A stretch of 64,000 bases of DNA from Pleomorphomonas sp. PLEO (lineage in GTDB: Bacteria; Pseudomonadota; Alphaproteobacteria; Rhizobiales; Pleomorphomonadaceae), in the NCBI RefSeq assembly GCF_041320595.1, contig NZ_CP166625.1:2119501-2183500 (forward strand), written 5' to 3'. The position numbers were made by a program, and so were the translations under genes. Positions 31,702-41,300 of the stretch are shown piece after piece. The notes beneath the pieces were generated by a model. That model had not been told where the DNA came from and ran no database searches. It was given only the letters and a program-made list of their open reading frames with translations. Every line of letters starts with the position of its first letter. The first letter of the stretch is position 1.

Positions 31702-32625
31702 TCAATCAACCTGAGTTGTCGGTCGCTCAATTCTTGCTTTTAACCGTCCAAGCTGGTGGTAGAGCCGGCGCATATTGAAGCTTAGAGAGGATATGATTAT
31801 TTTCTTGATGATTTTCAAAAGAACAAAATTTGCTCTATCTTGTAAGCCATACTTGCAGCTCAGATAGGCTATTGAGCTTTCTTTTCCGTAGCCGCGCAAG
31901 AATTCCACGAACCGGCTCGGGGGGGTCGATTTACCAAGGACATGCTCAACCTTGGCATCGGAGACCAAGATAATAGGCTGGCCGCTTTGCAGGAGGCGCC
32001 AACTCAAGTCGTCGTCCTCAAAATACAAGAAGATATTTGGATCAAATCCCCCCATCTCAAGAAACAATGACCGGCGGATGGCAAACGCTCCCCCGTTGGC
32101 AAAACGTACACAGCAGTCGCCGGAAAAATTGGTGTCCAATATCATGGCTGGACGCTCGCCTTTCAGCTTGCACTCAATCCATGTTATGTTTTGGAAGTGA
32201 AGGCGGCTTTGTACATAGGTTGCTGCGCAAAAAGCTGAGCAGTCAGCGTAATTATTTACAGCAATACGTAATGCATCGAAGAAGCCACCCATCAGGATTG
32301 CATCTGGATTTAGGAAAAGAATAAAATCACCAGTTGCGGCTTCTGCTCCGAAGTTGCAGGCCTGTCCAAACCCAATATTCTTGCCACTTTTAAAGTACTT
32401 GGCCCCGCTGGGTAACTTCGATAGATCAGGCGAGTCGTTTCCATTGTCAACGAGTATGATCTCGATTCCCGGCGGAATGCTGCTTAGCATGTCAAAGACA
32501 ACAGCATTGCTATTGTAGAGCACCGTTACAACTGAGAAACATACGTCTGGCAATAGATATTCTCCATGAGTTGCCGCCAGGGGCATGGCAACAGTCTTAG
32601 CTCGCGTAGCTGGCGCTCTAGACAA
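31702..32625 (-). CDS. glycosyltransferase family 2, rhamnosyltransferase-like
   Basis: This 307-residue GT2 protein has FSVVTVLYNS at the start of the fold, IEIILVDNGND, NIGFGQACNFGAEAATGDFILFLNPDA carrying the Asp-containing donor site, and FLYFEDDDLSWRLLQSG with acidic catalytic residues. This is the WbbL-like pattern that transfers rhamnose or related sugars to polysaccharide. The first 25 residues are low in similarity, and an inner Met about 13 codons in could be the start. It stands alone with no operon partner on the same strand. The nearby dTDP-rhamnose genes could supply its donor. Confidence 0.85.
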   Translation of the reverse strand: MSRAPATRAKTVAMPLAATHGEYLLPDVCFSVVTVLYNSNAVVFDMLSSIPPGIEIILVDNGNDSPDLSKLPSGAKYFKSGKNIGFGQACNFGAEAATGDFILFLNPDAILMGGFFDALRIAVNNYADCSAFCAATYVQSRLHFQNITWIECKLKGERPAMILDTNFSGDCCVRFANGGAFAIRRSLFLEMGGFDPNIFLYFEDDDLSWRLLQSGQPIILVSDAKVEHVLGKSTPPSRFVEFLRGYGKESSIAYLSCKYGLQDRANFVLLKIIKKIIISSLSFNMRRLYHQLGRLKARIERPTTQVD

Positions 32626-32660
32626 CCGCTGTCGATATGAAAAGGTTCCGAATAACGCTG

Positions 32661-32695
32661 TCTCTGGGTGAGGAAATATTCCTCATACTCAGAGA
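32661..32695. repeat. imperfect hairpin upstream of the GT2 gene
   Basis: TCTCTGGGTGAGGAA (32661-32675) faces TTCCTCATACTCAGAGA (32679-32695). The arms pair apart from one mismatch and a two-base bulge, across a three-base loop. It lies 36 bases upstream of the GT2 start and could be an operator or a terminator for transcription from the right. Confidence 0.5.
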
Positions 32696-33129
32696 CATTA
32701 GTTTTTACCTGATCATGCTATAGGCCTTGCACGCTATCATTGCAGCTTCCGCGATGAACACGCTTTCCGCTGCTGAATTGTTCCAAACTGTTTCGTCGCC
32801 TCGTTGGACAGAAAAATCTGTGCCACCGCCCAAAGCCAACTCGTTAAATATCCCACCGTCCGATTTCTCTCACTCCTTCTTCCAAAATGCAACGCAAACG
32901 CAACCTTGTGTTGCCTGAATCGGTCGCTCTGGGCTTAGATTTTGCGATTGTGACAAGGGCTGTGGATGAACGGTTTGATAGAGGCGTGCACTTCGCTCGC
33001 AATTGCCGCGAGCGAAGGGGTTTGTAACAGGCGCAAACTGCGCCGGCCAACGCGTGTTTGAATGGGAGAAGGTCGATCGATGCGGCAAAGCTCGGCCGCA
33101 TACCCCAGATACGTTGCTTTCGTCGACGA

Positions 33130-33252
33130 TTATACCAATTGTCGAAGATGCTGACGCATCCGCTCATTGAACCATTGTCGATTTCTCATTTGCATCAGGG
33201 ACATGAGAGATCGACAAGCAGAATACCAAGGGTTATTTTCAAGGCACCTTGG
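33130..33252. repeat. dispersed intergenic repeat, copy 1 (about 123 bp)
   Basis: By eye this is roughly 80-85 percent identical to the reverse complement of about 50822-50945. It contains a stem with arms TTGTCGATTTCTCAT (33175-33189) and ATGAGAGATCGACAA (33203-33217) and a weaker outer hairpin with CCAAGG / CCTTGG ends (33226-33252). The other copy carries a C-G pair where this copy has T-A, a compensatory change. Confidence 0.8.
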
Positions 33253-33312
33253 CATTAGCCGTCGCGCCGTCGATTCAAACGTCGGAGATTGGGTGCTGGT
33301 CGCGTGCGGGAG

Positions 33313-33342
33313 TGTTTCCGGTGAAACAGTTCACCGGAAACA
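33313..33342. repeat. perfect 13-bp inverted repeat downstream of rfbA
   Basis: TGTTTCCGGTGAA (33313-33325) and TTCACCGGAAACA (33330-33342) pair perfectly around ACAG. It begins 8 bases past the rfbA stop on the minus strand, so it can act as a transcript-end hairpin, though no T-run follows. The core GGTGAA...TTCACC recurs at 41685-41719 and, degenerate, at 38206-38239. Confidence 0.7.
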
Positions 33343-33349
33343 TTTCGGG

Positions 33350-34222
33350 TCAAATCAGCCCGGAGCGTAGATTGAGAAGATACCGGCCGTATTCGCTCTT
33401 TCCGAGCTTCTTTCCAAGGGCCTCCAGCTGGTTGTGGTCGATGAAGCCGTTGCGGAAGGCGATCTCCTCGGGGCAGGCGATCTTGATGCCTTGCCGGCGC
33501 TGCAGCGTGCCGACAAAGTCGCCTGCCTCCAGAAGGCTGTCGGGCGTTCCGGTATCAAGCCAGGCGTAGCCCCGGCCCATCAGCTCGACATTGAGACGGC
33601 CGCGCTCAAGATAGGTCTTGTTGACGTCGGTGATCTCGAGTTCGCCGCGCGCCGAAGGCTTCAAGTTGGCGGCGATATCCACCACATCCTTGTCATAGAA
33701 ATAGAGCCCGGTGACCGCCCAGTTGGACTTCGGCTTGGCGGGCTTTTCCTCGATCGACATCGCCCGCATTGTCGCGTCAAACTCCACCACGCCGTAACGC
33801 TCGGGGTCGGTGACGTGATAGGCGAACACCGTCGCGCCCTCCGAGCGCGACGCCGCGCTGGCGAACAGGTCGGTGAGGCCGTGGCCGTGGAAGATGTTGT
33901 CGCCCAGGATCAGGCAGGATGGCTCGGAGCCGACGAAGTCGGCGCCAATGATATAGGCCTGAGCGAGGCCGTCCGGCGACGGCTGCTCGGCATAGGAAAG
34001 CGAGATGCCCCACTGCGCTCCATCGCCCAGCAGCCGGCGGAAGCTCGGCAGGTCGTGCGGCGTCGAGATGATCAGGATGTCACGGATGCCGGCCAGCATC
34101 AGGGCGGACAGCGGATAGTAGATCATCGGCTTGTCGTAGATCGGCATCAGCTGCTTGGATGTCACCAGCGTCATCGGATGCAGCCGCGTGCCCGAGCCGC
34201 CGGCTAGAATGATCCCCTTCAT
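33350..34222 (-). CDS. rfbA: glucose-1-phosphate thymidylyltransferase
   Basis: This 290-residue protein begins [18 protein letters not shown], the nucleotidyltransferase signature, followed by [28 protein letters not shown] and [11 protein letters not shown], giving full-length family identity. It joins glucose-1-phosphate to dTTP, the first step to dTDP-L-rhamnose. ATG at 34220-34222 is preferred because GGGAGGT lies about 6 bases upstream. The longer frame to 34285 lacks support. It is the last gene of the rhamnose set and is separated from rfbD by 208 bases containing a short repeat. Confidence 0.96.
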   Translation of the reverse strand: MKGIILAGGSGTRLHPMTLVTSKQLMPIYDKPMIYYPLSALMLAGIRDILIISTPHDLPSFRRLLGDGAQWGISLSYAEQPSPDGLAQAYIIGADFVGSEPSCLILGDNIFHGHGLTDLFASAASRSEGATVFAYHVTDPERYGVVEFDATMRAMSIEEKPAKPKSNWAVTGLYFYDKDVVDIAANLKPSARGELEITDVNKTYLERGRLNVELMGRGYAWLDTGTPDSLLEAGDFVGTLQRRQGIKIACPEEIAFRNGFIDHNQLEALGKKLGKSEYGRYLLNLRSGLI

Positions 34223-34352
34223 CAAACGACCTCCCATTAAGTCACTGCCTGAGAGCCTGCCCCGAAACTCTACTGGGGCGGGCATCTAGCTTCGATTTCT
34301 GCGCTTCCGGTGCTCACGAACCTCAAGTTCGCTCCGCTCCGGTTCTCGAACT

Positions 34353-34398
34353 CGTCGCCATCTGCCTCACCCCAGCGAATTTCGAGTCAGGCTCTGAA
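34353..34398. repeat. short dispersed repeat, copy 1 (about 46 bp)
   Basis: The segment at 34372-34398 matches 51361-51387 at 25 of 27 positions, in the same orientation. Weaker similarity extends about 19 bases to the left in both. It lies between rfbA and rfbD. Confidence 0.65.
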
Positions 34399-34430
34399 AC
34401 CCGTGTGGCGCCGAGTTCATGATTCTTCTG

Positions 34431-35321
34431 TCAGCCGGCGACGAGCCGCCGGACGACCCGTTCCGTCGAGCCCTGCCAGTTTGGCAGGCGAACGCCGTGC
34501 AGCCGCTCGATCTTGCCACAGTCGAGCCGTGAGTTGCCCGGCCTTTTTGCCGGCGTCGGATAAGCGCTGGTCGGGATCGGATCGACCGTGACGGACTTGC
34601 CGCCGAGGGCCGCCGACAGGCGGAAGATTTCCGCCGCAAAGCCCGCCCAGCTCGTCTCGCCATCGCCGGTCATATGGAAGATGCCGCGCAGGGCCGGGTC
34701 GCCCGAGGCGATGAGGTTGCCCGCCACCTTGAGAAGACCGTCGGCGATATCCAGCGCCGAGGTGGGGTTGCCGATCTGGTCGGCAACGACCCCGAGGCTA
34801 TCGCGCGTTTCGCCAAGCCGCAGCATGGTTTTGACGAAGTTCTTGCCGAAGGGCGAGTAGACCCAGGCCGTCCTGAGAATGGCATGGTTGGCCGTGGCGG
34901 TGGCGAGCGCCAGTTCTCCGGCCAGCTTGGTGCGGCCATAGGCCGACAGCGGCCCCGTGGGATCGCTCTCGACATAAGGCGAAGGCTTGTCGCCGGAGAA
35001 CACATAGTCGGTGGAAAGATGCACCACCGGTACGCCGAGCCGTGCCGCCGCCTTGCCGATCTCGCCGACCGCCGTGCCGTTGACGGCGAGCGCCGTCGCT
35101 TCGTCGCTTTCCGCGGCGTCGACCGCCGTATAGGCGGCCACCGACAGGATGACGTCGGGCCTCAGCGCTTCGATCGCCGGGGCGATCTTGTCCGTGGCGG
35201 CGAGATCGAGCTCCGGTCGGCCGATCGGCAGCAGTTCGATGTCGGTCCGTGTCGCCGCTTTTTCGAGGAGCGAGCCGACCACTTGTCCATCGGTCCCGGT
35301 CACCAGGATGCGGCGGATCAT
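34431..35321 (-). CDS. rfbD: dTDP-4-dehydrorhamnose reductase
   Basis: This 296-residue SDR has the NADPH motif [38 protein letters not shown], the hallmark [36 protein letters not shown] carrying Tyr-X3-Lys, and [19 protein letters not shown]. It reduces the 4-keto sugar to dTDP-L-rhamnose, the last step. Its start overlaps the end of rfbB by 4 bases, so the two are coupled. Confidence 0.95.
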   Translation of the reverse strand: MIRRILVTGTDGQVVGSLLEKAATRTDIELLPIGRPELDLAATDKIAPAIEALRPDVILSVAAYTAVDAAESDEATALAVNGTAVGEIGKAAARLGVPVVHLSTDYVFSGDKPSPYVESDPTGPLSAYGRTKLAGELALATATANHAILRTAWVYSPFGKNFVKTMLRLGETRDSLGVVADQIGNPTSALDIADGLLKVAGNLIASGDPALRGIFHMTGDGETSWAGFAAEIFRLSAALGGKSVTVDPIPTSAYPTPAKRPGNSRLDCGKIERLHGVRLPNWQGSTERVVRRLVAG

Positions 35322-36382
35322 GCCTTCGTCTCTGCCGGTTTGAGGAGACCGAGGCGGCTACCATCATAGCCTTTGCGCAGCGGCGCCCACCACCAGTCGT
35401 TCTGAAGATACCACCGCACCGTCTTGTCGATACCGCTCTCGAAGTTCTCCTCGGCCTTCCAGCCGAGTTCCCTTTCCAGCTTTGTCGCGTCGATGGCGTA
35501 GCGGACGTCATGGCCGGGACGATCGGCGACATAGGTGATCAGGCGGTCATGCGGGGCGCCGGCCGGGTGGTGGCGATCCATCAGTGCGCAGATCGTCTGG
35601 ACCACGTCGAGGTTCTTCCGCTCGTTGCGGCCACCGACGTTGTAGGTCTCGCCGGGACGGCCACGCTCGGCGATCAGGTCGAGCGCGCGGGCGTGGTCTT
35701 CGACATACAGCCAGTCGCGGATGTTGGCGCCGTTGCCGTAGACCGGCAGCGGCTTGCCCTCAAGGGCATTGATGATCATCAGCGGGATCAGCTTCTCGGG
35801 GAAGTGATAGGGGCCGTAATTGTTGGAGCAATTGGACACCACGACCGGCAAGCCATAGGTCCGCTGCCAGGCCTTGGCCAGATGGTCCGACGATGCCTTC
35901 GACGCCGAATAGGGCGAAGAGGGATCGTAAGAGGTCTCTTCGGTGAACAGGCCCTCGTCTCCAAGCGATCCATAGACCTCGTCGGTCGACACATGCAGGA
36001 AGCGGAAGGCGGCTTTCTCGCCGTCGGAAAGACCATTCCAATAAAGGCGCGCCGCCTCCAGCATGGTGAAGGTGCCGATGACGTTGGTCTCGACGAAGTC
36101 GCGCGCGCCGGTGATCGAACGGTCGACGTGGCTCTCGGCGGCGAGATGCATCACCCGGTCCGGCCGGAAGCTGTCGTAGGCCTCGGTGATCGCCTGACGG
36201 TCGCAGATGTCCGCCTTGAGGAAACGATGGTTCGGATGATTGTCGACGGCCCGCAGCGAGGTGAGCGTGCCGGCGTAGGTGAGCTTGTCGACGGTCAGCA
36301 CCTCGTAGCCCTTGACGAGCACGAGATGGCGGACGACGGCTGACCCAATGAAACCGGCGCCGCCGGTGACGAGAACGCGCAT
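35318..36382 (-). CDS. rfbB: dTDP-glucose 4,6-dehydratase
   Basis: This 354-residue extended SDR has [20 protein letters not shown] for NAD binding, [24 protein letters not shown], the active-site THE-like [29 protein letters not shown] with Tyr-X3-Lys, and [20 protein letters not shown], all family hallmarks. It converts dTDP-glucose to dTDP-4-keto-6-deoxyglucose. It begins 45 bases after rfbC on the minus strand, in operon orientation. Confidence 0.97.
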   Translation of the reverse strand: MRVLVTGGAGFIGSAVVRHLVLVKGYEVLTVDKLTYAGTLTSLRAVDNHPNHRFLKADICDRQAITEAYDSFRPDRVMHLAAESHVDRSITGARDFVETNVIGTFTMLEAARLYWNGLSDGEKAAFRFLHVSTDEVYGSLGDEGLFTEETSYDPSSPYSASKASSDHLAKAWQRTYGLPVVVSNCSNNYGPYHFPEKLIPLMIINALEGKPLPVYGNGANIRDWLYVEDHARALDLIAERGRPGETYNVGGRNERKNLDVVQTICALMDRHHPAGAPHDRLITYVADRPGHDVRYAIDATKLERELGWKAEENFESGIDKTVRWYLQNDWWWAPLRKGYDGSRLGLLKPAETKA

Positions 36383-36427
36383 GAGAATACCCTGCCTCAG
36401 GAAAAGATAAGAAAGGCCAGCGGGAAC

Positions 36428-36991
36428 TCAGCCGGCGAAGACGAAGTTGGAATCGAGTTCGGCGAGAAGCGGTTGCACCCGATCCTTGGCCGAAAGAACG
36501 GCCTTGTCCTCGGTCACCGGCCAGTCGATGTCGAGCGCCGGGTCGTTCCAGCGCAGGCCGCGGTCATGCTGGGGGCTGTAGTAATCGGTGACCTTGTAGG
36601 CGATGACGCTGTTTGGCTCCAAGGTGCAGAACCCATGCGCAAAGCCGGATGGTATCCACAGCTGATGATCATTCTCGGCGGACAGCTCGACCTTGACGTG
36701 CTGGCCGTAGGTTGGCGATCCCCGGCGGATATCGACGGCAATGTCCAGGACCGCGCCGGCAAGGCAGCGGACAAGCTTGCCCTGCGCCTTCGGATTGAGC
36801 TGGAAATGCAGGCCACGCACCGTTCCAACCTCGGCTGACATCGACTGATTGTCCTGAACGAAGACAACCTGCCCGACCACTTGCTCAAATAGATCCAGTC
36901 GAAAGGTCTCCAAGAAATATCCACGGCTATCGACGTTGCGATGATGGACAATCAGGGTCGGACCAGAAATCGGAAAAGACGCAATTTGCAT
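36428..36991 (-). CDS. rfbC: dTDP-4-dehydrorhamnose 3,5-epimerase
   Basis: This 187-residue cupin-type epimerase has NVDSRGYFLETFR, FVQDNQSMSAEVGTVRGLHFQ with the conserved His, KLVRCLAGAVLDIAVDIRRGSPTYG and IPSGFAHGFCTLEPNSVIAYKVTDYY. It inverts C3 and C5 of the keto sugar in dTDP-rhamnose synthesis. ATG at 36989-36991 is preferred because the length fits the family and GGAG lies upstream. A GTG nine codons further up (37018) is possible. Confidence 0.95.
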   Translation of the reverse strand: MQIASFPISGPTLIVHHRNVDSRGYFLETFRLDLFEQVVGQVVFVQDNQSMSAEVGTVRGLHFQLNPKAQGKLVRCLAGAVLDIAVDIRRGSPTYGQHVKVELSAENDHQLWIPSGFAHGFCTLEPNSVIAYKVTDYYSPQHDRGLRWNDPALDIDWPVTEDKAVLSAKDRVQPLLAELDSNFVFAG

Positions 36992-37265
36992 GAATGGTTG
37001 GCTCCAGGATTGCCCCACATCGACCAGATAGATTGACCGCTTTCACCGATGGAAATCGTTGCTCGCCTCTACCCGTCTTCCAGCATATCCGCCCTTTTGG
37101 ATCAGTGTGCATACATAGTTGGTTAGGGACTTGTTTTTCATCAGCGTTATCACGGAAACAAAGACCGCCACGCCGTTGCCCCGGTTTTATCCAGCCGAAT
37201 ATGTCCATTGATGCGCGAACGCCCATGGCCCCACATGACGCAGCCCGTTCAGGCCTCCAACTGCC

Positions 37266-38189
37266 CTACGAAGCGGCATGGTTGGCTTTCAGCCATGACC
37301 AGACACTGGCTACGCCTTCCCTCAATCCGATCTTGGTATCCCAATTGAAGTCCAGCTTGGCGCGCTCGATATCAAGAACCGAGATGGGGACATCAAGACT
37401 ACGAGCGGGTTTATAGATGATCGGTATCGGACTGCCGACGACTTCGCTAATAACCTCGGCGATGTGCGACACGGATGTTCCTGTCCCGCTGCCGCCGTTA
37501 TAGATACCTATCTTTTCGCTTTCCAACGCCGCGACACAAAGGCTCGTAAGGTCTTTGATGTAGATGTAATCTCTTATGGCCGACCCATCGCCCCATATTT
37601 CGAGCGGCTGTTGGTTCAGTGCCCGATTCAGATAGGTGCCGATGATGCCTTGCACACCGAGATTGCCTTGGTAGGGGCCGTAGGGGTTGGATGCACGGAT
37701 CACGATCGGCCGCAGCCCGAACTTTGTTTCATAAAGCTTGAGGTAGGATTCAATGGCGACTTTCACGATCCCGTAGGAAGAGATCGGGTCGAGTATGTGC
37801 CCTTCGGGTATCGGAATTTCCTGTGGCTTGCCGTAAACGGTTCCACCGGATGACACATACAACAGGCGCTTAACCCCGCACGCCGCCATGTCGTCCAGAA
37901 CGCTCAAGGTGCCAAGAAGGTTGATCTGTATGTCCCGGCCCGGATCCTTGTCGGCTGTGGCGGGCACCGTCCCACTTGCAAGATGGGCCACCGCGTCGAC
38001 GTCCTGCAAGGCGTCTCGCAAAAGCTTGCTGTCCGCCAAGTCTCCCGAGATATATTGGACGTCAGGCAACAATGGACGAGATGGGACCCGGTTTCTGCCC
38101 AGAACCTTGACAACATGTCCGGCCGCGACCAGGTCATTGACAAGATGGAAGCCAATGAAGCCGCCGCCTCCCAGCACAAGTATTTTCAT
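37266..38189 (-). CDS. NAD-dependent sugar epimerase/dehydratase, GalE-like
   Basis: This 307-residue extended SDR begins MKILVLGGGGFIGFHLVNDLVAAG. It continues LLYVSSGGTVYGKPQEIPIPEGHILDPISSYGIVKVAIESYLKLYE, which contains Tyr-X3-Lys, and RASNPYGPYQGNLGVQGIIGTYLNRAL, with a substrate loop and IYIKDLTSLCVAALES. This is the UDP-glucose/UDP-N-acetylglucosamine 4-epimerase group, though the exact substrate is open. GGGAG lies 7 bases ahead of the ATG at 38187-38189. It sits between the rhamnose genes and the large glycosyltransferase gene, probably one transcription unit. Confidence 0.88.
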   Translation of the reverse strand: MKILVLGGGGFIGFHLVNDLVAAGHVVKVLGRNRVPSRPLLPDVQYISGDLADSKLLRDALQDVDAVAHLASGTVPATADKDPGRDIQINLLGTLSVLDDMAACGVKRLLYVSSGGTVYGKPQEIPIPEGHILDPISSYGIVKVAIESYLKLYETKFGLRPIVIRASNPYGPYQGNLGVQGIIGTYLNRALNQQPLEIWGDGSAIRDYIYIKDLTSLCVAALESEKIGIYNGGSGTGTSVSHIAEVISEVVGSPIPIIYKPARSLDVPISVLDIERAKLDFNWDTKIGLREGVASVWSWLKANHAAS

Positions 38190-38205
38190 TGGGACTCCCA
38201 CCAGC

Positions 38206-38239
38206 GCTTCTCCTGTGAAAATGAGTTCACGGGGAAAGC
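38206..38239. repeat. degenerate GGTGAA-type hairpin
   Basis: GCTTCTCCTGTGAA (38206-38219) faces TTCACGGGGAAAGC (38226-38239). The arms pair with several G-U pairs or mismatches. It resembles the hairpins at 33313 and 41685 and lies in the gap before the epimerase gene. Confidence 0.45.
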
Positions 38240-38315
38240 TCTGTCTCTTTGTTACACAATTCCAGACGCAAAACCGGTTCCCACTTTTGCTGGAATTGCT
38301 CTAGTCTACGACACA

Positions 38316-41300
38316 TTACGCAGTTAAACGCTGCTCTAATATAGAGCGATATTCCACGATATAGTCGCCCGCCAGGGCGTCTATGTCATATGTCCCGCTG
38401 AGCGCCCTGGCATTGGCCTGAAGTTCGGCACGGACCTCAACATCCAATATCGATTCCATGGCCGCCGTCAGCTCATCCACGAACTGGGCATCATCGGCGT
38501 TGTTTGAAATCATGATGCCGGCTTGCTTGCCCTCGATCTGAGACATTGTCTTGATCTCTCCAATGTCCGTGGCGACGCAAGGCACGCCGACCTGAAGCGC
38601 CTGTATCAGGCAAAGAGGGAAGGATTCGCCCGGAAAGCGCGTCGGAACCAGGGCTACGTCGCTCATGCGGTACAGCCCATAGATCTCTTTGACGAAGCCG
38701 AGGAAATGGATCGACGGATCCGCTTGGGCCAGGCGCCTTGCGGCCTCGGAAGAGGGCCCCTCGCCGGCCATCAGCAGAGCCATCCGCGCCTCCGGCCGCC
38801 GTTGACGCAGCAGAAGATAGGCCTTCACGGCCTCCGCCCAGCCCTTGCCCTCCACCCCTCGGCCGACCAGTGAAAAGACAATGGCATCCTCAGGTATGTC
38901 CAGCTTCTGGCGGCCTCCAGGGAAAGGAACGGTATCGACAGGCATCGCATTTCTCACCTTCAGGAATTTGCTGCTCTCAACCTTGAGGCCCTTGAAGGGA
39001 GTGAGATTGCGGTCCGCCAAGTAAGCCAGTTTGTCGATCTTCCTGCTCCACTGGCTAATCTTTTTCGCTGATATATTCATGGCCTCATACGATCCATGAA
39101 GCGTCACGATATAGGGAATGGAAACGCCTTTTTGCTCCAGCAGGAACGCTTCCACACTGGCAACATGCGAATGAACGATGGAAATGCCGGCATTCTTCAA
39201 GAACTGCTCGACGCCGACTTCGCGAACATCCTTGGCTGTGTAAATGGGAATTCCCGGATCGAGCATTGATCTTACGTCGGGATGATAGTCGATGTTGTTC
39301 ATTTGCAGGATCGACACCATGATCCCTTGCCTGCGAAGTGCGTTCGCCAAATGAATGGGGAATATCTCGCCGCCACCAAAAGAGAAGCTTAGAATTCCGA
39401 TGAGAACATGCACGTCGCTTTGGGGCAGGGCGCGGAGAGTGGGCGCATCCAGGATCTCATCGAAAACGGAGCTGCTCCCGCCGGCCGCCAGGAAAACGCC
39501 GCGGCAAGAGGCCAAGAACCGGTCCACCGTTTCGTCCGGGATGGCCCATCGCGCTTTCAGCGCCGCCATGAGCCGATAATATTCCTTGCAGTACTCCGGC
39601 TTGGACTGTGCGCCGTGGCCCGACGTATTACCCTGGTGAATCCGGAAGGAACTGGTCGCGCTCGGTTCATAGGCGATCTGGCCGCCACCGGCTATGGCCG
39701 AATAGAGATACCAATCCCCCATGATCCTGAAGTTTCGAGCTTCTTCCCATACCCGGTCAGGAATATCAAAGCGGCGCCACAGGCTGCCACCCACGTTGGC
39801 AATGACGTTTTTCACGCCAAACCCGGCCCGAAACCAAGTCGCGGCGGGGCGAACGATCGGCGTGTTCCAGATACCGGCTTCGCTATCCTCGCGGTAACGG
39901 TCCAGCCCGGCCATGAAATTCCCCTCACTATCGGCGAATTGAATTCTGCCGAAGGCCAGCATCACGCTGGGATCGCGAAAGGCGCCTATCATGCGCTCGA
40001 CGAACGTCGGCTCGCAAAAGTCGTCGCTTTCGCAGATCCAGATCAGATCGCCGGTCGCGTGCGCATGCCCCTTCTGCCATTGGCGAAAGACGTTTCCAGA
40101 GTTTTCCGAATTGTATACGGTTCGGATCCGTTTCGGATAGCGCTCCACATAAGAATCTATGACCGATCTGCTGTCATCTGTAGAGCAATCATCGAGAACG
40201 ATGATGTCTATCAACTCATATGTCTGCGATAGAATACTGTCGAGCCTTTGGGGGAGATAGCGGGCATGGTTGTAGTTCGGCACGATAGCCGTCACTCTCA
40301 ATCCATGGCGCGAAAATATATTTTCACGGAACGCTGAGATAACCTCATTTTTTGAAATTTTCTTGGGGACGTTGGTAAAAAATTGATCCAAGCGGCGTAA
40401 AAACAAAATCGGATCTCTCTTCTCCGCCGATCTCAGCAATTTCTTCCGTCGCCGGGAACTAACCAGCCGCATTTTCGATAGGGTGTAGAGAAACTGAACG
40501 TAGATCAGGTGAGTGATGAGCCTTCCTAAAGAGGAACGGCCCATCCAATTCTCTCGCTTCAAAAACTCCACTTCGTCGGTAATCTGGTCGATGTCTTTTA
40601 TCAAGGTGTCGGACCATTGGGCTCGCTCGAGGTCCAGAGCTGTCAAGAACAGCTCGGAATCCTTGATATCCTGGGAGAATAGTCCGCCGACACTTACGCT
40701 CTGTACCGGAGTGTTCGATGCGACCGCGATCAGGACCGATGGATTTGTCACACCCGCCGTGGTTGAATAGTTCTTGGAATCGGTTTCAAAAAACAGACTA
40801 GGTTCATTTTCAGCGGCGATAACGGAACCAAAGCCAATTTTTTGACCATGCATGGTCACGTGAGAGAAATGCGTGCGAAGTCGTTTTTCGAAATCGGCTT
40901 TGAATAATTCTCTTACGCTTGGCTCGTTTAGCGAATCTGTCTTGTCACGGTGGGAATTATCAGGAATTGATATGATCAATGCGCCACCGTCCCGTAGAAC
41001 GCGCTTAATCTCTGAAAAGAACTTGTCATAATTTACAATATATTGCTGTGCCTCAAAGGCAACGACCGTATCAATAGACTTTTCTGGCAAGGGTATGGAG
41101 CTATACTCTCCTGTCACAAAAGATAGGTTTTCACTCTTATATTTACTTTGGGCTTGTAGGACCGCATCGCGAGACGCATCAACTCCGACGACGGAGCGGG
41201 CTGTCTTTGCCAGCAGTGCGGAGCCTATCCCTTCGCCGCTCGCTATATCCAATACATCTTTGTCTTTGGCAAGATTTTGGGCGAGATGGTAGCGATGCAT

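Larger units (their letters stand above)
32626..33349. other. intergenic region with hairpins and a repeat copy, no gene seen
   Basis: The region is 724 bases. It holds a large hairpin at 32661-32695, a copy of a dispersed intergenic repeat at about 33130-33252, and a 13-bp palindrome at 33313-33342. Open frames in it (for example on the minus strand at 32844-33167) have no coding character that I can defend. Confidence 0.6.

Noticed and set aside
36927-37226. 99-codon minus-strand frame in the gap between rfbC and the epimerase
   Set aside because: It overlaps the rfbC start in another frame, has no ribosome site and no recognisable domain.
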